64,000 bases of DNA from Lactiplantibacillus garii (GTDB taxonomy: Bacteria; Bacillota; Bacilli; Lactobacillales; Lactobacillaceae), in the NCBI RefSeq assembly GCF_003885105.1, contig NZ_QWZQ01000002.1, forward strand, positions 1 through 64,000. Direction: 5' to 3'. Numbering within the stretch: the stretch's first letter is position 1; each line of letters begins with the position of its first letter. Under the pieces are notes generated by a model. That model did not search any database. It was not told where the DNA came from and saw only the letters and a list, made by a program, of their open reading frames with translations. Position numbers and translations under genes: made by a program. Positions 1-10,264 of this stretch are shown here, in pieces.

Positions 1-63
1 GTTAGTAATATTAATTTATTAAATTCAATGATAAATGGATATGATTATGAAGCTGTTCATTAA
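1..63 (+). CDS. C-terminal tail of an upstream gene (partial)
   Basis: The frame is open from the first base of the window to a TAA at 61-63 and encodes about 20 residues ending NSMINGYDYEAVH. It is AT-rich and has no recognisable motif. It is probably the 3' end of a gene lying to the left, because it stops 21 bases before the next start. It is too short to identify, and could be chance. Confidence 0.3.
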   Translation, partial: VSNINLLNSMINGYDYEAVH

Positions 64-86
64 TTCAGAACGATGGGGGAATCGTG

Positions 87-3000
87 ATGCGTTATAAAAG
101 TAGAGCAAGTTCCAAGGGGTTAGCGCTTCTTGGTGTCACCATATTTTCAGCGAGTTTAGGATGGGATTACATAACGGCCCACGCCGATACGACGCCGACT
201 GCCGATCCTAAAGCCGTAGTTAAAACCACCAACGTTGAGCCAGTCCAAACTAACGGTCAATCAAACCAGACCGTGTTAAAGACTGGAAGTCAACCCGTAG
301 CGCCTACACCTGAATCGAAACCAGCCGGCACGCCGACCGCCACTGAATCGACGTCCAAGCCAGCGACCACGGATGCCACACAACCAACGACACCGGGCGT
401 ATCAGATACGACTGCTAAGGACGCGACGCAGCCAGCCAATGGTCAAAAGGTAGCTGAGCCGGTACAGCCAAAGGCAGCGGCGGGGACGGAAACTAAGCCT
501 GTCAATCAAGGGACGAACACCACGCAACCAACCACACCCGTAACGAATCAGAACGTTAAGTCCGGTACCGCGCCGGCAGTGACACCTGATAAAACGGATG
601 GGGTGGAAACTCCGGACAATGCAACCAAGAACGTTCAACCAGTTACCACCACTAGTTTAAGCCGGCCACAACCGTTAACCCGGTCCAATTTAAAACTTAA
701 TCGAATGAGTTTAGCGGCGGTACCGGAAGCGGAACCCGTCACGGTGCCCGACGAAGCCGATGACATCGCGAGCGGGGACTTTGGGACCCACTGGGAAATC
801 AATAGTAAAGGTATTTTAAAAATACACGGGGGAACGTTGGCTGATACTAAGGGTTCTCAGCGTGTGAATAACGTGGTGCAAGGAAGTCCGTGGAAAGATC
901 ACGTTGCGGACATTAAAGGTATTGATGTTAACGTTGACGGGACCGTTTATACGGGCGCGGACGCTTCATATTTATTTAGTGGTATGGATAAGTTAGGAAA
1001 TCTGGACTTAACTAAGTTAAATACGAGTAAAACCGTAAACATGGAAAGTATGTTGGACGGTCTCAACGCAACTAGTGTTAACGTGTCCGGTTGGGACGTT
1101 TCGAACGTAACAAATGGTGACGGCTTATTTGAGAGTACGAGTGGTTTTACAAACTTAGATTTAACGAGCTGGGATGTTAGTTCATTCAAAACGATGCGGT
1201 CGATGTTTTGGGGTTCGAACTTAGCCACCGTGAATACAACTGGCTGGCAACCTAAACACGTCACGACTATGGCAAGCATGTTTGAAAAATCAAGACTTAA
1301 TCAGATCATTGGTTTGGAAGACTGGGACACGTCGTCATTAACGTCGACGCAAGAAATGTTTTATGGTGATAAATATTTAACTAAACTGGACCTTAGCCAT
1401 TGGAACGTTGCAAACTTGACTAATATTTATATTATGGTTGACGGCTCCGGCGTGCAGAGTATTGATATTAGTAATTGGAATACGCCTAAGTTAACGAGTG
1501 CTTCCTCTGCTTTTGAAAATAACATCAATATGACGACTTTTAAAGCAGATAATTGGAACGCTGAAAACGTCACGAGTTTTGAAGATATGCTGGCATATAA
1601 CACCGCACTAAAAGATGTTGGTGATACGGGAACTTGGAACGTTAAGAGTGTCCAAAATGTTGCGGCCATGTTTTTCAATTCTAAAGTTGCCAAATTAGAT
1701 CTAAGCACTTGGAACATGGATCACGTGACGAGCGCGAACGCAATGCTGAATCAGTGTCAAAATCTCTGGTACCTAAAATTAGGCCCCCATTCAACGTTAG
1801 TCGGTGGGATGTTACCGACAGTTGGTAGTAGCAGTCTTTATGACCCCAAAACGCAGCACTATTACAGCGCCGACAGTAGCAAAGTTTGGCAAACCCTGGG
1901 TGACGGTGACGTGCACTGGCCTAAGGGGAATCAGACCTATACTTCGGCACAGTTGATGGCGCTTTATCAGGATTCACAACCCCGACCACAAAACGTGGAA
2001 ACTTACGTTTGGAAACAGCAAGTCATGCAAGCTACGGCTGGGCTGCAAAATAATGCCGATAATCCGGTGGTCACCATCAAGGCGTTTGACGGTCAACCGG
2101 GACCAGCTGAATTGGACCCTAGTGGCTACTTACTGGCGGTCACCACGCCTGATAATCAGAAAATTAGTTATCAACTGGAAAAGGGCGATATTCGTTATCA
2201 AAGTGCTCAGTTGGCGCACCCGGGTCAGTACCGCGTTGAACTGACCACGCAGGCCGTTCAAAAGTTACAGCAAAAGTTTAAGGCCTATAACTGGAACTTG
2301 GATACTAAAATCACCGGAACTTACACCATCCTGCCTAAACCCGAAACGATTAATGACTTCCATTTCCAGTTTGCCGCAAACAAGACTTACGATGGTCAAA
2401 TCATGGCCAACCCAACGCTAACCTTTAAAACTTGGGATGGTAACACGATCAACGTGCCAACGATTCAGGATGATTACCGGGCCGTTCAAGATAATAAGAC
2501 GGTTGGTGTTGTTCGCGATGCTGGTCAGTACGACTTAACCTTTGCGATGTCCAACGTGATTGCACGACTCAAGCAACAGTTAGGAACGCAGGCCGCTTAC
2601 TACGACTTTACGGTGAACCCGATTGGTGATCAGACCTATTCAACCACGTACACGATTGCAAAACGGGACCTCCACGTTGACATGAAGGAGCAAAAGGAAG
2701 TTTACGCCCGTCAAATGTTTCATTATAACGTGGCGAACGTATCAGTCACTAACGGGGTCTCCAATGATAATCTAAGTTATTACAAAGTGGATGACCCGCG
2801 GATGGTTGACGCGGGGACATACCAAATTGGGTTACACTTCACTTATCCGAATAATCTTAAGAACTACAACGTGGTTGGCAATACTACCGCAAACTTAACC
2901 ATTACGCCCGCCACTTTAAACGTGACGATTCCGGATGACACCGTTACTTATAACGGCAAGGTTCAAACCATTAGCAAGAGTAAAGTGAAACTCGGTGGGA

Positions 3001-3707
3001 TTTATAGTGGCGATACTTTAGCCTTTACGGTTGCAGATAGCGCGGGCGCGGATGTTGGGGTCTACCCAATAAAAATTAGCCTAGTCAAAGATGACTTTAG
3101 TAAAAACTACCAGTTACCAGCGGACGCTGCTGGTCATTTGACCATTAAGCAGGCTCAACTTTTTGTGAAGATGCATTCGCGCACCGTGCAGTACGACGGC
3201 CGGGAGCAGACGTTACTCCCAAGCGACGTTGAGGTAACCAACAGTAATACCAATCAAATCGTGGGTGCCGACGAAGTGCCGTACACGCTGAGCAGCGGAA
3301 GGGGTGTCGGCACCCACGACATTAAAATCACCTTCACGGACCCGCAGACGGTGAAAAATTACGCCATCACGGGCACAGACCAACCTGGCACGCTGACAAT
3401 TACGCCGGCCGTTTTAACGCCGGACTTTAGCGGTGTAGCAACTAGGGTTATTGATTATGACGGGAAGACCCACACATTTGATGGTGTTAAGCTAAACGGT
3501 GTTTTGAACAACGATCCAATCAGTTTTACCGTTGACCAAACGGCGAGCGCGGACGCGGGGACGTACCAATTGGGCGTGCACTTAAACGCCAACGCCGCTA
3601 ACGATAACTACGTGTTGGCGGGCGGCAGCGACTACCTAACGATTGACCCGGTCCTAGTTAACGCCACGCTGGCAAACCAGACCGTGACGTACAACGGCAA
3701 GCAGTAA
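87..3707 (+). CDS. N-terminal part of the split surface protein (signal peptide, BspA repeats, first MBG repeats)
   Basis: About 1206 residues. ATG 87 is preferred over GTG 84 because the GGGGGA at 75-80 is then six bases upstream. Residues 1-35 form a signal peptide ending near AHA. Residues 36-225 are Thr/Pro/Ala/Lys-rich and probably span the wall. Residues about 230-600 hold BspA-type repeats of the pattern MFxxxxxLxxLDLSxWDTSxVT (DUF285, leucine-rich-like, seen in many lactobacillus adhesins). From about residue 950 MBG-like repeats begin (YNGKVQT, YDGREQT, YDGKTHT, YNGKQ-stop). No wall anchor remains on this fragment, so it would be shed into the medium if made alone. Confidence 0.7.
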   Translation: MRYKSRASSKGLALLGVTIFSASLGWDYITAHADTTPTADPKAVVKTTNVEPVQTNGQSNQTVLKTGSQPVAPTPESKPAGTPTATESTSKPATTDATQPTTPGVSDTTAKDATQPANGQKVAEPVQPKAAAGTETKPVNQGTNTTQPTTPVTNQNVKSGTAPAVTPDKTDGVETPDNATKNVQPVTTTSLSRPQPLTRSNLKLNRMSLAAVPEAEPVTVPDEADDIASGDFGTHWEINSKGILKIHGGTLADTKGSQRVNNVVQGSPWKDHVADIKGIDVNVDGTVYTGADASYLFSGMDKLGNLDLTKLNTSKTVNMESMLDGLNATSVNVSGWDVSNVTNGDGLFESTSGFTNLDLTSWDVSSFKTMRSMFWGSNLATVNTTGWQPKHVTTMASMFEKSRLNQIIGLEDWDTSSLTSTQEMFYGDKYLTKLDLSHWNVANLTNIYIMVDGSGVQSIDISNWNTPKLTSASSAFENNINMTTFKADNWNAENVTSFEDMLAYNTALKDVGDTGTWNVKSVQNVAAMFFNSKVAKLDLSTWNMDHVTSANAMLNQCQNLWYLKLGPHSTLVGGMLPTVGSSSLYDPKTQHYYSADSSKVWQTLGDGDVHWPKGNQTYTSAQLMALYQDSQPRPQNVETYVWKQQVMQATAGLQNNADNPVVTIKAFDGQPGPAELDPSGYLLAVTTPDNQKISYQLEKGDIRYQSAQLAHPGQYRVELTTQAVQKLQQKFKAYNWNLDTKITGTYTILPKPETINDFHFQFAANKTYDGQIMANPTLTFKTWDGNTINVPTIQDDYRAVQDNKTVGVVRDAGQYDLTFAMSNVIARLKQQLGTQAAYYDFTVNPIGDQTYSTTYTIAKRDLHVDMKEQKEVYARQMFHYNVANVSVTNGVSNDNLSYYKVDDPRMVDAGTYQIGLHFTYPNNLKNYNVVGNTTANLTITPATLNVTIPDDTVTYNGKVQTISKSKVKLGGIYSGDTLAFTVADSAGADVGVYPIKISLVKDDFSKNYQLPADAAGHLTIKQAQLFVKMHSRTVQYDGREQTLLPSDVEVTNSNTNQIVGADEVPYTLSSGRGVGTHDIKITFTDPQTVKNYAITGTDQPGTLTITPAVLTPDFSGVATRVIDYDGKTHTFDGVKLNGVLNNDPISFTVDQTASADAGTYQLGVHLNANAANDNYVLAGGSDYLTIDPVLVNATLANQTVTYNGKQ

Positions 3708-3722
3708 ACGCTGGCTAAAAGC

Positions 3723-6700
3723 GTGGTTAGTCTCAATGGTCACGCTTTGGACAACGTGATTGATTTTGAGACGAGCATGAGTGATAAAACGGGAATTGGG
3801 ACCTACACCATTCACCTCAAACTAGACCCTGCTAAGGCCAAAAACTACCAGTTAAACGGTGACCCGACCGGTACCCTGACGATCGTGCCCGCTAAATTAA
3901 CGGCGGTGGTCCCCGACCAAACGCTGACTTATAACGGCCGCACGCAAGCCATCGATCAAGATGCCATACAGCTGCAAGGCGTGGTTAACGGCGAGGACGT
4001 CACGTACACTCTGGCCGCTCGGGATAACGACACGACCAACGTTGGTCAGCACGCGCTGGCTTTGACGTTGGCGGACACCGAGGTTAATCACAATTACACG
4101 TTGACCAACCCGCGTACCGGCACGCTGACCATTAATAAGGCTAAATTAGCCGTTAACCTGGCGGATGAAACGGTGACCTACAACGGTGAGTTGCAAACGC
4201 TTGCCACCGATCACGTCACGTTCCTGAACCCGGTCGACGATAAAACAATTGGTTACAAACTCACGAAGAGTACTAAAACCGGCGTTGGCGATTACACGAT
4301 CCAAATCAGTTTGGACCCGGCCAGCCAGAAAAACTACGAACTGGACCCGGTCAATAGTAAGGCGACGGCGACGCTGACAATTACGCCGGTTAAGCTGCAA
4401 GCCCGAATGGATGATGCAACCGTGACTTATAACGGTCAGTCCCAGACGCTGCCGCAAACGGCGGTACGCATTACGGGCGCTATTAACAACGAGAAAATTT
4501 TATACGACTTATCACGGAGCGACGCGGGGGTCGGGGACCATCCGATTACCCTGAGCCTTGCTAAAAATGAGATTAACCAGAATTACGTTTTGGCCGGGCA
4601 GACCCAGTCCACCTTAACGATTGAAAAGGCCCGCTTAACGGTCACGATGAAGGATCGGACCGTTAGTTATAACGGGTTGCGGCAGGGCTTAACTGCCGGT
4701 GACGTGGTGGTCCAAGATCAAAATAATCAATTGTTCACGGCCTACACGCTGACCAAGTCCAACAGCGCGGACGCTGGCACGTATACGGTTAAACTGAACT
4801 TTAACGACTCTGACGCGAACTATGAGGTCGACGGCCCGACGACGGCCAAGCTGACCATTACGCCGATCACGCTGAAGGTGGCGATGGTGGACCAGCAGAC
4901 CGTTTATACTGGACAGCAACAAACCTTCGACCGTAATCAAATCGTGGTTAGCGGGGCCGTCGCGGGGGAAACGCCGGTTTACACGCTGACGAACAGTGAC
5001 AGCGCCGATGCCGGTCACTACCAGATTCATTTGACCCTGGACCCAACCGCCAAGGTCAATAAAAATTACCGCTTGTCCGACGATGACCAACAATCATTAA
5101 GCGGCGATTTATGGATTCAAAAAGCGGCCATGACCGTGATCATGAACGGCAGCACCGTGACTTATAACGGCCAGCAACAAACTTTACAGCCTAGCGACGT
5201 TCAGATTTTAGGCGCCGTGAACCCGCAAGATGCCCGGTACACGTTAACAACGAGTACGTCCAAGGACGTGGGGGCTTACCAAATTAAGTTAACGTTTGAT
5301 AATGCTGATTTAGCTAATAACTACACCATCACCGGTAACCAGAGCGCAACGCTTAAAATTACCCCGGCCGAGTTAACGGCGCGGATGTTAGCCCAAACGG
5401 CGACCTACAACGGTGAGCGGCAAACGCTGGACCGCGGCCCAATTCACATTCTGGGCAACGTTCCAACGGAGCACGTCAAGTATAATCTGACGACGAGTGA
5501 TTCGGCCGACGTTGGCGACCACTTGATCAGCCTGACACTGGATCCGACGGAAAAGAATTATTATCTAAGCCCAACTAGCGCCGTTTTAACGATTACGCCG
5601 GCGGAAGTAACCGTTTATCTAAACGATGCGAGTGCCGTTTATAACGGTAAGCAGCAGACGCTAGCGGCCAAGGACGTTACTATTACGGGACTGTTAGCTA
5701 ACGTCGATTCAACGTATCACCTGACCAAAACGGCCAAAGCGGGCGTCGGTCAATATCAAATCAGCTTGAACTTTGATAACCCGAATTACCAAGTTACGGG
5801 GAAAGCCACGGCCCAACTGACGATCACGCAGGCACCGCTGACGGTTACGTTGCCGAAAGCCCAGGAGCGGACGTACAACGGCCAGTTACAGGTTTTAGAC
5901 CCGGCGGACGTTCACATCTTAGGCAGCGTCGCGGGCGAAGCGATTGCATACACCGGTGGCAGCACTGCTCAGGCCGGCGTCGGTCATTACGACGTTGCCG
6001 TTCAGTTAGCTAAAAACGACATTAACGCGAACTACGTTTTGACGGGCCCGACTAGTACCACGATTGACGTACTGCCGGCACCGTTGACCATTAAGATGCA
6101 GGGGCAGAGTGTCGTTTATAACGGCCGGCAACGGACCCTTGAGGCCGATCACGTTCAAGTTGACGGCTTACAAGGCAGCGACGGGGGCGCTTACAGCCTT
6201 TCAAAGAGTGCCGCCGGCGTTGGTCGCTACCAGATCAACTTGACCTTTAACGACCCGGCAATGATGAAAAACTACACCATTACGGGCCCAACCAGCGCGC
6301 CGTTAACCATCACGGCGGCCCCGCTGACGGTTGCCTTAACGGACCAAACCGTAACGTATAACGGTCAGCAGCAAACCCTTAGCGGTGACGCCGTTCAGGT
6401 TACGGGTGCCGTGAATGGTGAACAGATTCGCTACGCTTTAAACAAGAGCAGCGACGCAAAAGTCGGGCAGTATCAAATTAATTTGATACTGGCGGACAAC
6501 GGCGTTAACGGTAATTACCAGCTGACCCCGGAATCGAAATTGAACGCATTACTGAATATTAAGAAGGCTAAACTATCCGTCCGGTTACGGAACGCGACGG
6601 TTAATTACAACGGTCACGAACAGAGTTTACCGGCTAGTGCCGTGGAAATTACCGGCAACGTTCCAGGCGAACAAATTCAGTACCGGCTAACCACTAGCCA

Positions 6701-9116
6701 GAGTGCTAATACTGGGCAGTATCAAATTTCGTTCAGCTTGCTGAACAACTCGGTTAATCAAAACTACGAGGTTGCTACGGCGGGGACTGCAACCGCCCGA
6801 ACGGCTCGCCGTGCCCGAATGAACGCGGAGAGTCTGGTGCTGATTCCCACCCAGGGACCCAGCGCGACGCTGACCATTAAGCCGGCGGAAATCAGCGTGA
6901 AATTACGGGACGCACAAAAACCGTACGACGGGCAAACCCAGACGCTTGACCCGCGGGACGTTATCATTAGTGGACTGCTTAACGGTGACCAGTTGGATTA
7001 CCGCCTAACGCAAAGCGCCGGCAAAACGGCTGGTCAGTACCAGATTCACTTTGAACTGACCGACGCGCTAATGAACCGGAACTACGTTTTAGCCGCTGAC
7101 AGTCAGCAGCCGAGTGCCACGCTGACGATTACTAAGGCCAAACTGGTCGTTATCAAAATGGCCAACGACACCGTGGTTTACAACGGTCAGCGCCAGACAC
7201 TTAAGCCGAGCGACGTTCAGCTCCAAGGCCTCGTTAACGGGGATCAACTGAATTACCAGTTAACGAAGAGCGCCGATGCTAAAGTTGGCCAGTACGTGAT
7301 TCGGTTAGTTTTGCCAACGGACGGCAGTGGTCAAAATTATGAGTTTGAAAATAACCCGAGCGCGTTGTTAACGATCATTCCCGCCGACGCGACGATTCAG
7401 GTCCATAACGCATTGGCTTGGTACGACGGGCAGGAACACCAACCAACGGTCAGCGTGACCGGCCTCGTCAACGACGACCAGCTAGGTTACGCCTTGTCAG
7501 CTGGTCAAACTGACGTGGGTACGCGGCAAGTGAACGCTAAACTGGACACTGCGAATGCCACTAACCAGAATTACCACGTTAAATTAATTCCCGGTACCGT
7601 AACGGTTGGACGGGTTGCCGTTCACTATTTGGACGAACAGGGTCGAACCCTGGCGCCGGCAACCACTGCCAGCCATGACGCCCAGCTCAACTACACGACT
7701 CAACCGTTAACCATTCAAGGTTACGACGTTGTGGCCGAACCAACCGGGCTACCGGCGAACGGGCGTTTAACGGGAGTGGGCGGCACCGTCAGCTACCATT
7801 ATCAGGCCAAGACGGTCCGCGCCCGGGTCACTTACCTGGACGCGACCGCTAAAACGGTCCTGGCCCACCAAGATTTAACGGGTAAGTATGGCAGTTTGAG
7901 CGCTTACCGGCCAACCGTCGCGGCTTATCAACAACAAGGGTACGTTTTGGAAACGTCGAACTACCCGGGTGACGGCAACGTCTTCACGGACTTGACCGGA
8001 ACGGCTAATTACGTGGTAGCCCTGAGTCATCAGCTGGTGGTCGTGACGCCAGCGACGCCGGGGCAACCGGGTCAACCGGTCGCGGTTTATCCACAAGTGA
8101 ATTACCCGGCCGGTACCGGTGCGGACGCGTTAACGCGGACGATCACCCAGCGGGTTCACTACGTTGATCAAAACGGGCAACCATTAGCGGCTGACCACGT
8201 GGCGACCGTGAAGTTTAACCGGACGGCCACCGTCGATTTAGTCACGAAAAAGGTAACCTATACGGACTGGCTGGCGGTCAACGGAGACCAGTTCAACGCG
8301 GTCACCACGCCAACGATTAAGGGCTATCAAGCTGTTCAGAACCAGTCACAAGTGGTTCGCGTAACGCCTGACAGTGCCGACAACGTGCAGACGGTGGTCT
8401 ACCAATTGGTGCAAACCGATACTGGCAGTCACGGTAACGGTGGTACGAACACCGGCTCAGACAACAATAATCATGGCAATGGTGATACGACTACTGGTCC
8501 AGATAGTGATGCTCACGGTAACAGTGGTGCAACCACTGGCTCGGATACCGGCAATCCTGATAATGACGGTGCGAATACTGAATCAGGCACTGGCAATCAC
8601 GGTAATGGCGGTACAACCACTGGTACGGATACCGGTAACCATGATAATGGCGGTATGAATACCGGTTCAGGCAGTAGCAATCACGGTAACGGTGGTACTA
8701 ATACTGGCACACATCCTGACAGCCAGGATCATCATGGTGCGACTGCTGGTGCTCATGGTAACGGTAGTACGGGCACTAGTTCCAATACTGGTAATCACCA
8801 TAATGGCGAGATGCCTACTGGTTCCCAAACTGGCAGTCACGGTAACGGAAAAGTTGATAACCAGCAACATGGTGGTGCAACCACTATGAAACAACAAGGG
8901 TTATTAACGAAACCGCAAGTTTTACCGGGAACCGCGGCCGTTATTGACCAGCCAACGACTACGCAACCAGCACCTAAGTCCGCGGCAACTGGGAAGTTAC
9001 CACGGACCGATGAACAAGAAAAGCAAGCGGCCAGCGTACTTGGCTGGCTCGTGATGAGTCTGAGTTTACTGGGTCTCGGTGCTAAAAAACGGGATGCACG
9101 TAAACGGAAGAATTAG
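3723..9116 (+). CDS. C-terminal part of the split surface protein (MBG repeats, MucBP, LPRTD anchor)
   Basis: 1797 codons in the same frame as the preceding fragment, starting nominally at a GTG with no convincing ribosome site, so it is probably not an independent gene. It carries about 15 MBG-like repeats of roughly 80 residues with the core TYNGxxQTL. Next come two MucBP-like segments (VHYLDEQGRTLAP, VTYLDATAKTVLAHQ) and a Mub-type segment (RVHYVDQNGQPL). A low-complexity stalk of SHGNGGTNTG units follows. The sorting signal is LPRTDEQ, a hydrophobic stretch and KKRDARKRKN. LPRTD departs from the usual LPxTG in the last position; lactobacillus sortases often accept such variants. Confidence 0.7.
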   Translation: MVSLNGHALDNVIDFETSMSDKTGIGTYTIHLKLDPAKAKNYQLNGDPTGTLTIVPAKLTAVVPDQTLTYNGRTQAIDQDAIQLQGVVNGEDVTYTLAARDNDTTNVGQHALALTLADTEVNHNYTLTNPRTGTLTINKAKLAVNLADETVTYNGELQTLATDHVTFLNPVDDKTIGYKLTKSTKTGVGDYTIQISLDPASQKNYELDPVNSKATATLTITPVKLQARMDDATVTYNGQSQTLPQTAVRITGAINNEKILYDLSRSDAGVGDHPITLSLAKNEINQNYVLAGQTQSTLTIEKARLTVTMKDRTVSYNGLRQGLTAGDVVVQDQNNQLFTAYTLTKSNSADAGTYTVKLNFNDSDANYEVDGPTTAKLTITPITLKVAMVDQQTVYTGQQQTFDRNQIVVSGAVAGETPVYTLTNSDSADAGHYQIHLTLDPTAKVNKNYRLSDDDQQSLSGDLWIQKAAMTVIMNGSTVTYNGQQQTLQPSDVQILGAVNPQDARYTLTTSTSKDVGAYQIKLTFDNADLANNYTITGNQSATLKITPAELTARMLAQTATYNGERQTLDRGPIHILGNVPTEHVKYNLTTSDSADVGDHLISLTLDPTEKNYYLSPTSAVLTITPAEVTVYLNDASAVYNGKQQTLAAKDVTITGLLANVDSTYHLTKTAKAGVGQYQISLNFDNPNYQVTGKATAQLTITQAPLTVTLPKAQERTYNGQLQVLDPADVHILGSVAGEAIAYTGGSTAQAGVGHYDVAVQLAKNDINANYVLTGPTSTTIDVLPAPLTIKMQGQSVVYNGRQRTLEADHVQVDGLQGSDGGAYSLSKSAAGVGRYQINLTFNDPAMMKNYTITGPTSAPLTITAAPLTVALTDQTVTYNGQQQTLSGDAVQVTGAVNGEQIRYALNKSSDAKVGQYQINLILADNGVNGNYQLTPESKLNALLNIKKAKLSVRLRNATVNYNGHEQSLPASAVEITGNVPGEQIQYRLTTSQSANTGQYQISFSLLNNSVNQNYEVATAGTATARTARRARMNAESLVLIPTQGPSATLTIKPAEISVKLRDAQKPYDGQTQTLDPRDVIISGLLNGDQLDYRLTQSAGKTAGQYQIHFELTDALMNRNYVLAADSQQPSATLTITKAKLVVIKMANDTVVYNGQRQTLKPSDVQLQGLVNGDQLNYQLTKSADAKVGQYVIRLVLPTDGSGQNYEFENNPSALLTIIPADATIQVHNALAWYDGQEHQPTVSVTGLVNDDQLGYALSAGQTDVGTRQVNAKLDTANATNQNYHVKLIPGTVTVGRVAVHYLDEQGRTLAPATTASHDAQLNYTTQPLTIQGYDVVAEPTGLPANGRLTGVGGTVSYHYQAKTVRARVTYLDATAKTVLAHQDLTGKYGSLSAYRPTVAAYQQQGYVLETSNYPGDGNVFTDLTGTANYVVALSHQLVVVTPATPGQPGQPVAVYPQVNYPAGTGADALTRTITQRVHYVDQNGQPLAADHVATVKFNRTATVDLVTKKVTYTDWLAVNGDQFNAVTTPTIKGYQAVQNQSQVVRVTPDSADNVQTVVYQLVQTDTGSHGNGGTNTGSDNNNHGNGDTTTGPDSDAHGNSGATTGSDTGNPDNDGANTESGTGNHGNGGTTTGTDTGNHDNGGMNTGSGSSNHGNGGTNTGTHPDSQDHHGATAGAHGNGSTGTSSNTGNHHNGEMPTGSQTGSHGNGKVDNQQHGGATTMKQQGLLTKPQVLPGTAAVIDQPTTTQPAPKSAATGKLPRTDEQEKQAASVLGWLVMSLSLLGLGAKKRDARKRKN
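8407..8875 (+). repeat. Imperfect minisatellite coding Gly/Asn/Thr/His stalk
   Basis: Repeats of about 30-36 bases with the core CACGGTAACGGTGG or CATGGTAATGGC code for HGNGGTNTGS-like units, at least ten in all. They form the wall-spanning stalk before the sorting signal. Such tracts change copy number by slippage, so length may vary between strains. Confidence 0.7.
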
Positions 9117-9132
9117 GCAATAATAGCAAGTT

Positions 9133-9168
9133 AAAACGGTAGTCGGCTTAGATCGACTACCGTTTTTT
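9133..9168 (+). terminator. Intrinsic terminator after the surface protein
   Basis: Stem AAAACGGTAGTCG / CGACTACCGTTTT around a short loop, followed by a T run. Confidence 0.85.
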
Positions 9169-9217
9169 GTGAGTGTTACGAGTTATTGTGGTGGAGCCAC
9201 AATGCTAGGGCAGTGCG

Positions 9218-10141
9218 CTATTTTAGTGGAGTGGAAGATTCTCTCGCTGGCCGGTACCCGTGGCTTTCCCGATATTCCCGCGGTGTCATGTTCACGGAAC
9301 GTTTAAAAATGGCAAAAAAGCTGCTGATGTTTTTATAACCAAGTTCGAAAGAAATTTCTTCAATCCCTTTATTGGAAAGGCCCAGCATCCGCTTAGCCAA
9401 TTCGATACGCACGAAGGCTAACTGTTCGGTAAAGCTTTTGTTAAATAACTTCCGGCAGAGACGTGAAAAGTAGTTTTTATCGTAGCCGAAGTGGGCAGCG
9501 GTTCCCCTTAGAGTCGCGTCCTGACTGTGAAGGACGAGGTAATTAAAAATCATCCCGGATTGCGTGTCGGCGCTGGCGTGGTGAATGTTACTACCCGGAA
9601 AGTCGGAATCCGTAATCGAAATGGTGGCTTCGTGATTGCGCAGTAATTCAGTCATGAGCAGGCCGACTGCCATTTCCCGTTGGTAATCAATGAAATTGTC
9701 CGTTAGATCATGGCGTTCCAGTTCCATGATCAACTCAACGTAACGGTGCTTGAGCTGCTGATTTAAATTTCGGTACACAACGTAGTGCAACTCGTGCTCA
9801 CCGCCGTTCATCAGGTCGTGGACCATCGGGTTGTCACCGACCACCACCAGGTTTAACGGACTCGGCGCGTGGAGTCGTTCGGTGAGAATGTTCAGTTTAG
9901 CCGGTGCGCCCAGATTTTCGAGGGTCACCGTTGCGGTGGAAGAAATCATGACGATGTCGTAGGGGCTGAGCGAAAGGTATTGTCCGTTCAGGCGTAATTC
10001 ACAAATTGAAAGGCTTTCAATAAAACGAATGTGAAAATGTGCACTGCTACCCCCAATAAAGAATTGGGATTCTGCTGGATAGTTGTAGAAATCGCTTTCT
10101 TTCATAGATAACGTTTGTTTTATGGTGACCGTTTGAGCCAT
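9218..10141 (-). CDS. AraC-family transcriptional regulator
   Basis: 307 residues. The C-terminal 100 residues hold two AraC-type helix-turn-helix motifs, seen in FGYDKNYFSRLCRKLF and in ELGYKNISSFFAIFKRS followed by TPREYR. The N-terminal 180 residues are beta-rich, as in cupin-type sensing domains of the family. ATG 10141 is chosen over the upstream GTG because AAGTGA lies five to six bases before it. The gene is divergent from the FAD enzyme and MFS genes at 10265-13019 and shares a 120-base intergenic region with a perfect inverted repeat. It is probably their ligand-responsive activator; the ligand is unknown, perhaps an unsaturated organic acid. Confidence 0.85.
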   Translation of the reverse strand: MAQTVTIKQTLSMKESDFYNYPAESQFFIGGSSAHFHIRFIESLSICELRLNGQYLSLSPYDIVMISSTATVTLENLGAPAKLNILTERLHAPSPLNLVVVGDNPMVHDLMNGGEHELHYVVYRNLNQQLKHRYVELIMELERHDLTDNFIDYQREMAVGLLMTELLRNHEATISITDSDFPGSNIHHASADTQSGMIFNYLVLHSQDATLRGTAAHFGYDKNYFSRLCRKLFNKSFTEQLAFVRIELAKRMLGLSNKGIEEISFELGYKNISSFFAIFKRSVNMTPREYRESHGYRPARESSTPLK

Positions 10142-10229
10142 TAAAATCACTTCACTTTTCTGAAAAGATACTTATCAGTAACTATAAAGATATTATACAC
10201 TATCTACTTGTGTATTTTTTAGCATTATA

Positions 10230-10247
10230 CTGAATTTGAAAATTCAG
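10230..10247. promoter_or_regulatory. Inverted repeat at the start of the FAD-enzyme operon
   Basis: Perfect palindrome CTGAATTT-GA-AAATTCAG overlapping the end of a possible -10 box TATACT (10226-10231). No good -35 box is seen 16-18 bases upstream, as expected for an activator-dependent promoter. It is a likely operator for the divergent AraC regulator or another factor. Confidence 0.45.
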
Positions 10248-10264
10248 ATAGGGAGTGCATGAAG

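Larger units (their letters stand above)
87..9116 (+). pseudogene. Giant BspA/MBG/MucBP cell-wall-anchored surface protein, interrupted by a stop codon
   Basis: This is one adhesin-type gene of about 3000 codons split by a TAA at 3705-3707. The frame continues unchanged on both sides. Order: signal peptide, Thr/Pro/Ala-rich region, BspA-type repeats, about 19 MBG-like repeats each centred on a YNG(K/Q)xQTL motif, two MucBP-like domains, a Mub-like domain, a Gly/Asn/Thr-rich stalk, and a sortase signal LPRTD plus membrane helix and basic tail. The stop lies inside one YNGKQ-QTL motif, where the other copies have Gln, so a single CAA to TAA change explains it. Without readthrough, the first product is secreted but lacks the wall anchor, and the second lacks a signal peptide. 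A sequencing error or phase-variable suppression cannot be excluded. Confidence 0.85.

Noticed and set aside
8407-8875. CRISPR-like regular repeats
   Set aside because: The repeats are imperfect, in frame and encode the stalk of the surface protein; no spacers or cas genes are present anywhere in the window.
402-8897. Minus-strand and shifted-frame ORFs inside the surface protein gene
   Set aside because: They mirror the repeats of the large coding frame, have no ribosome sites and no protein-like features.
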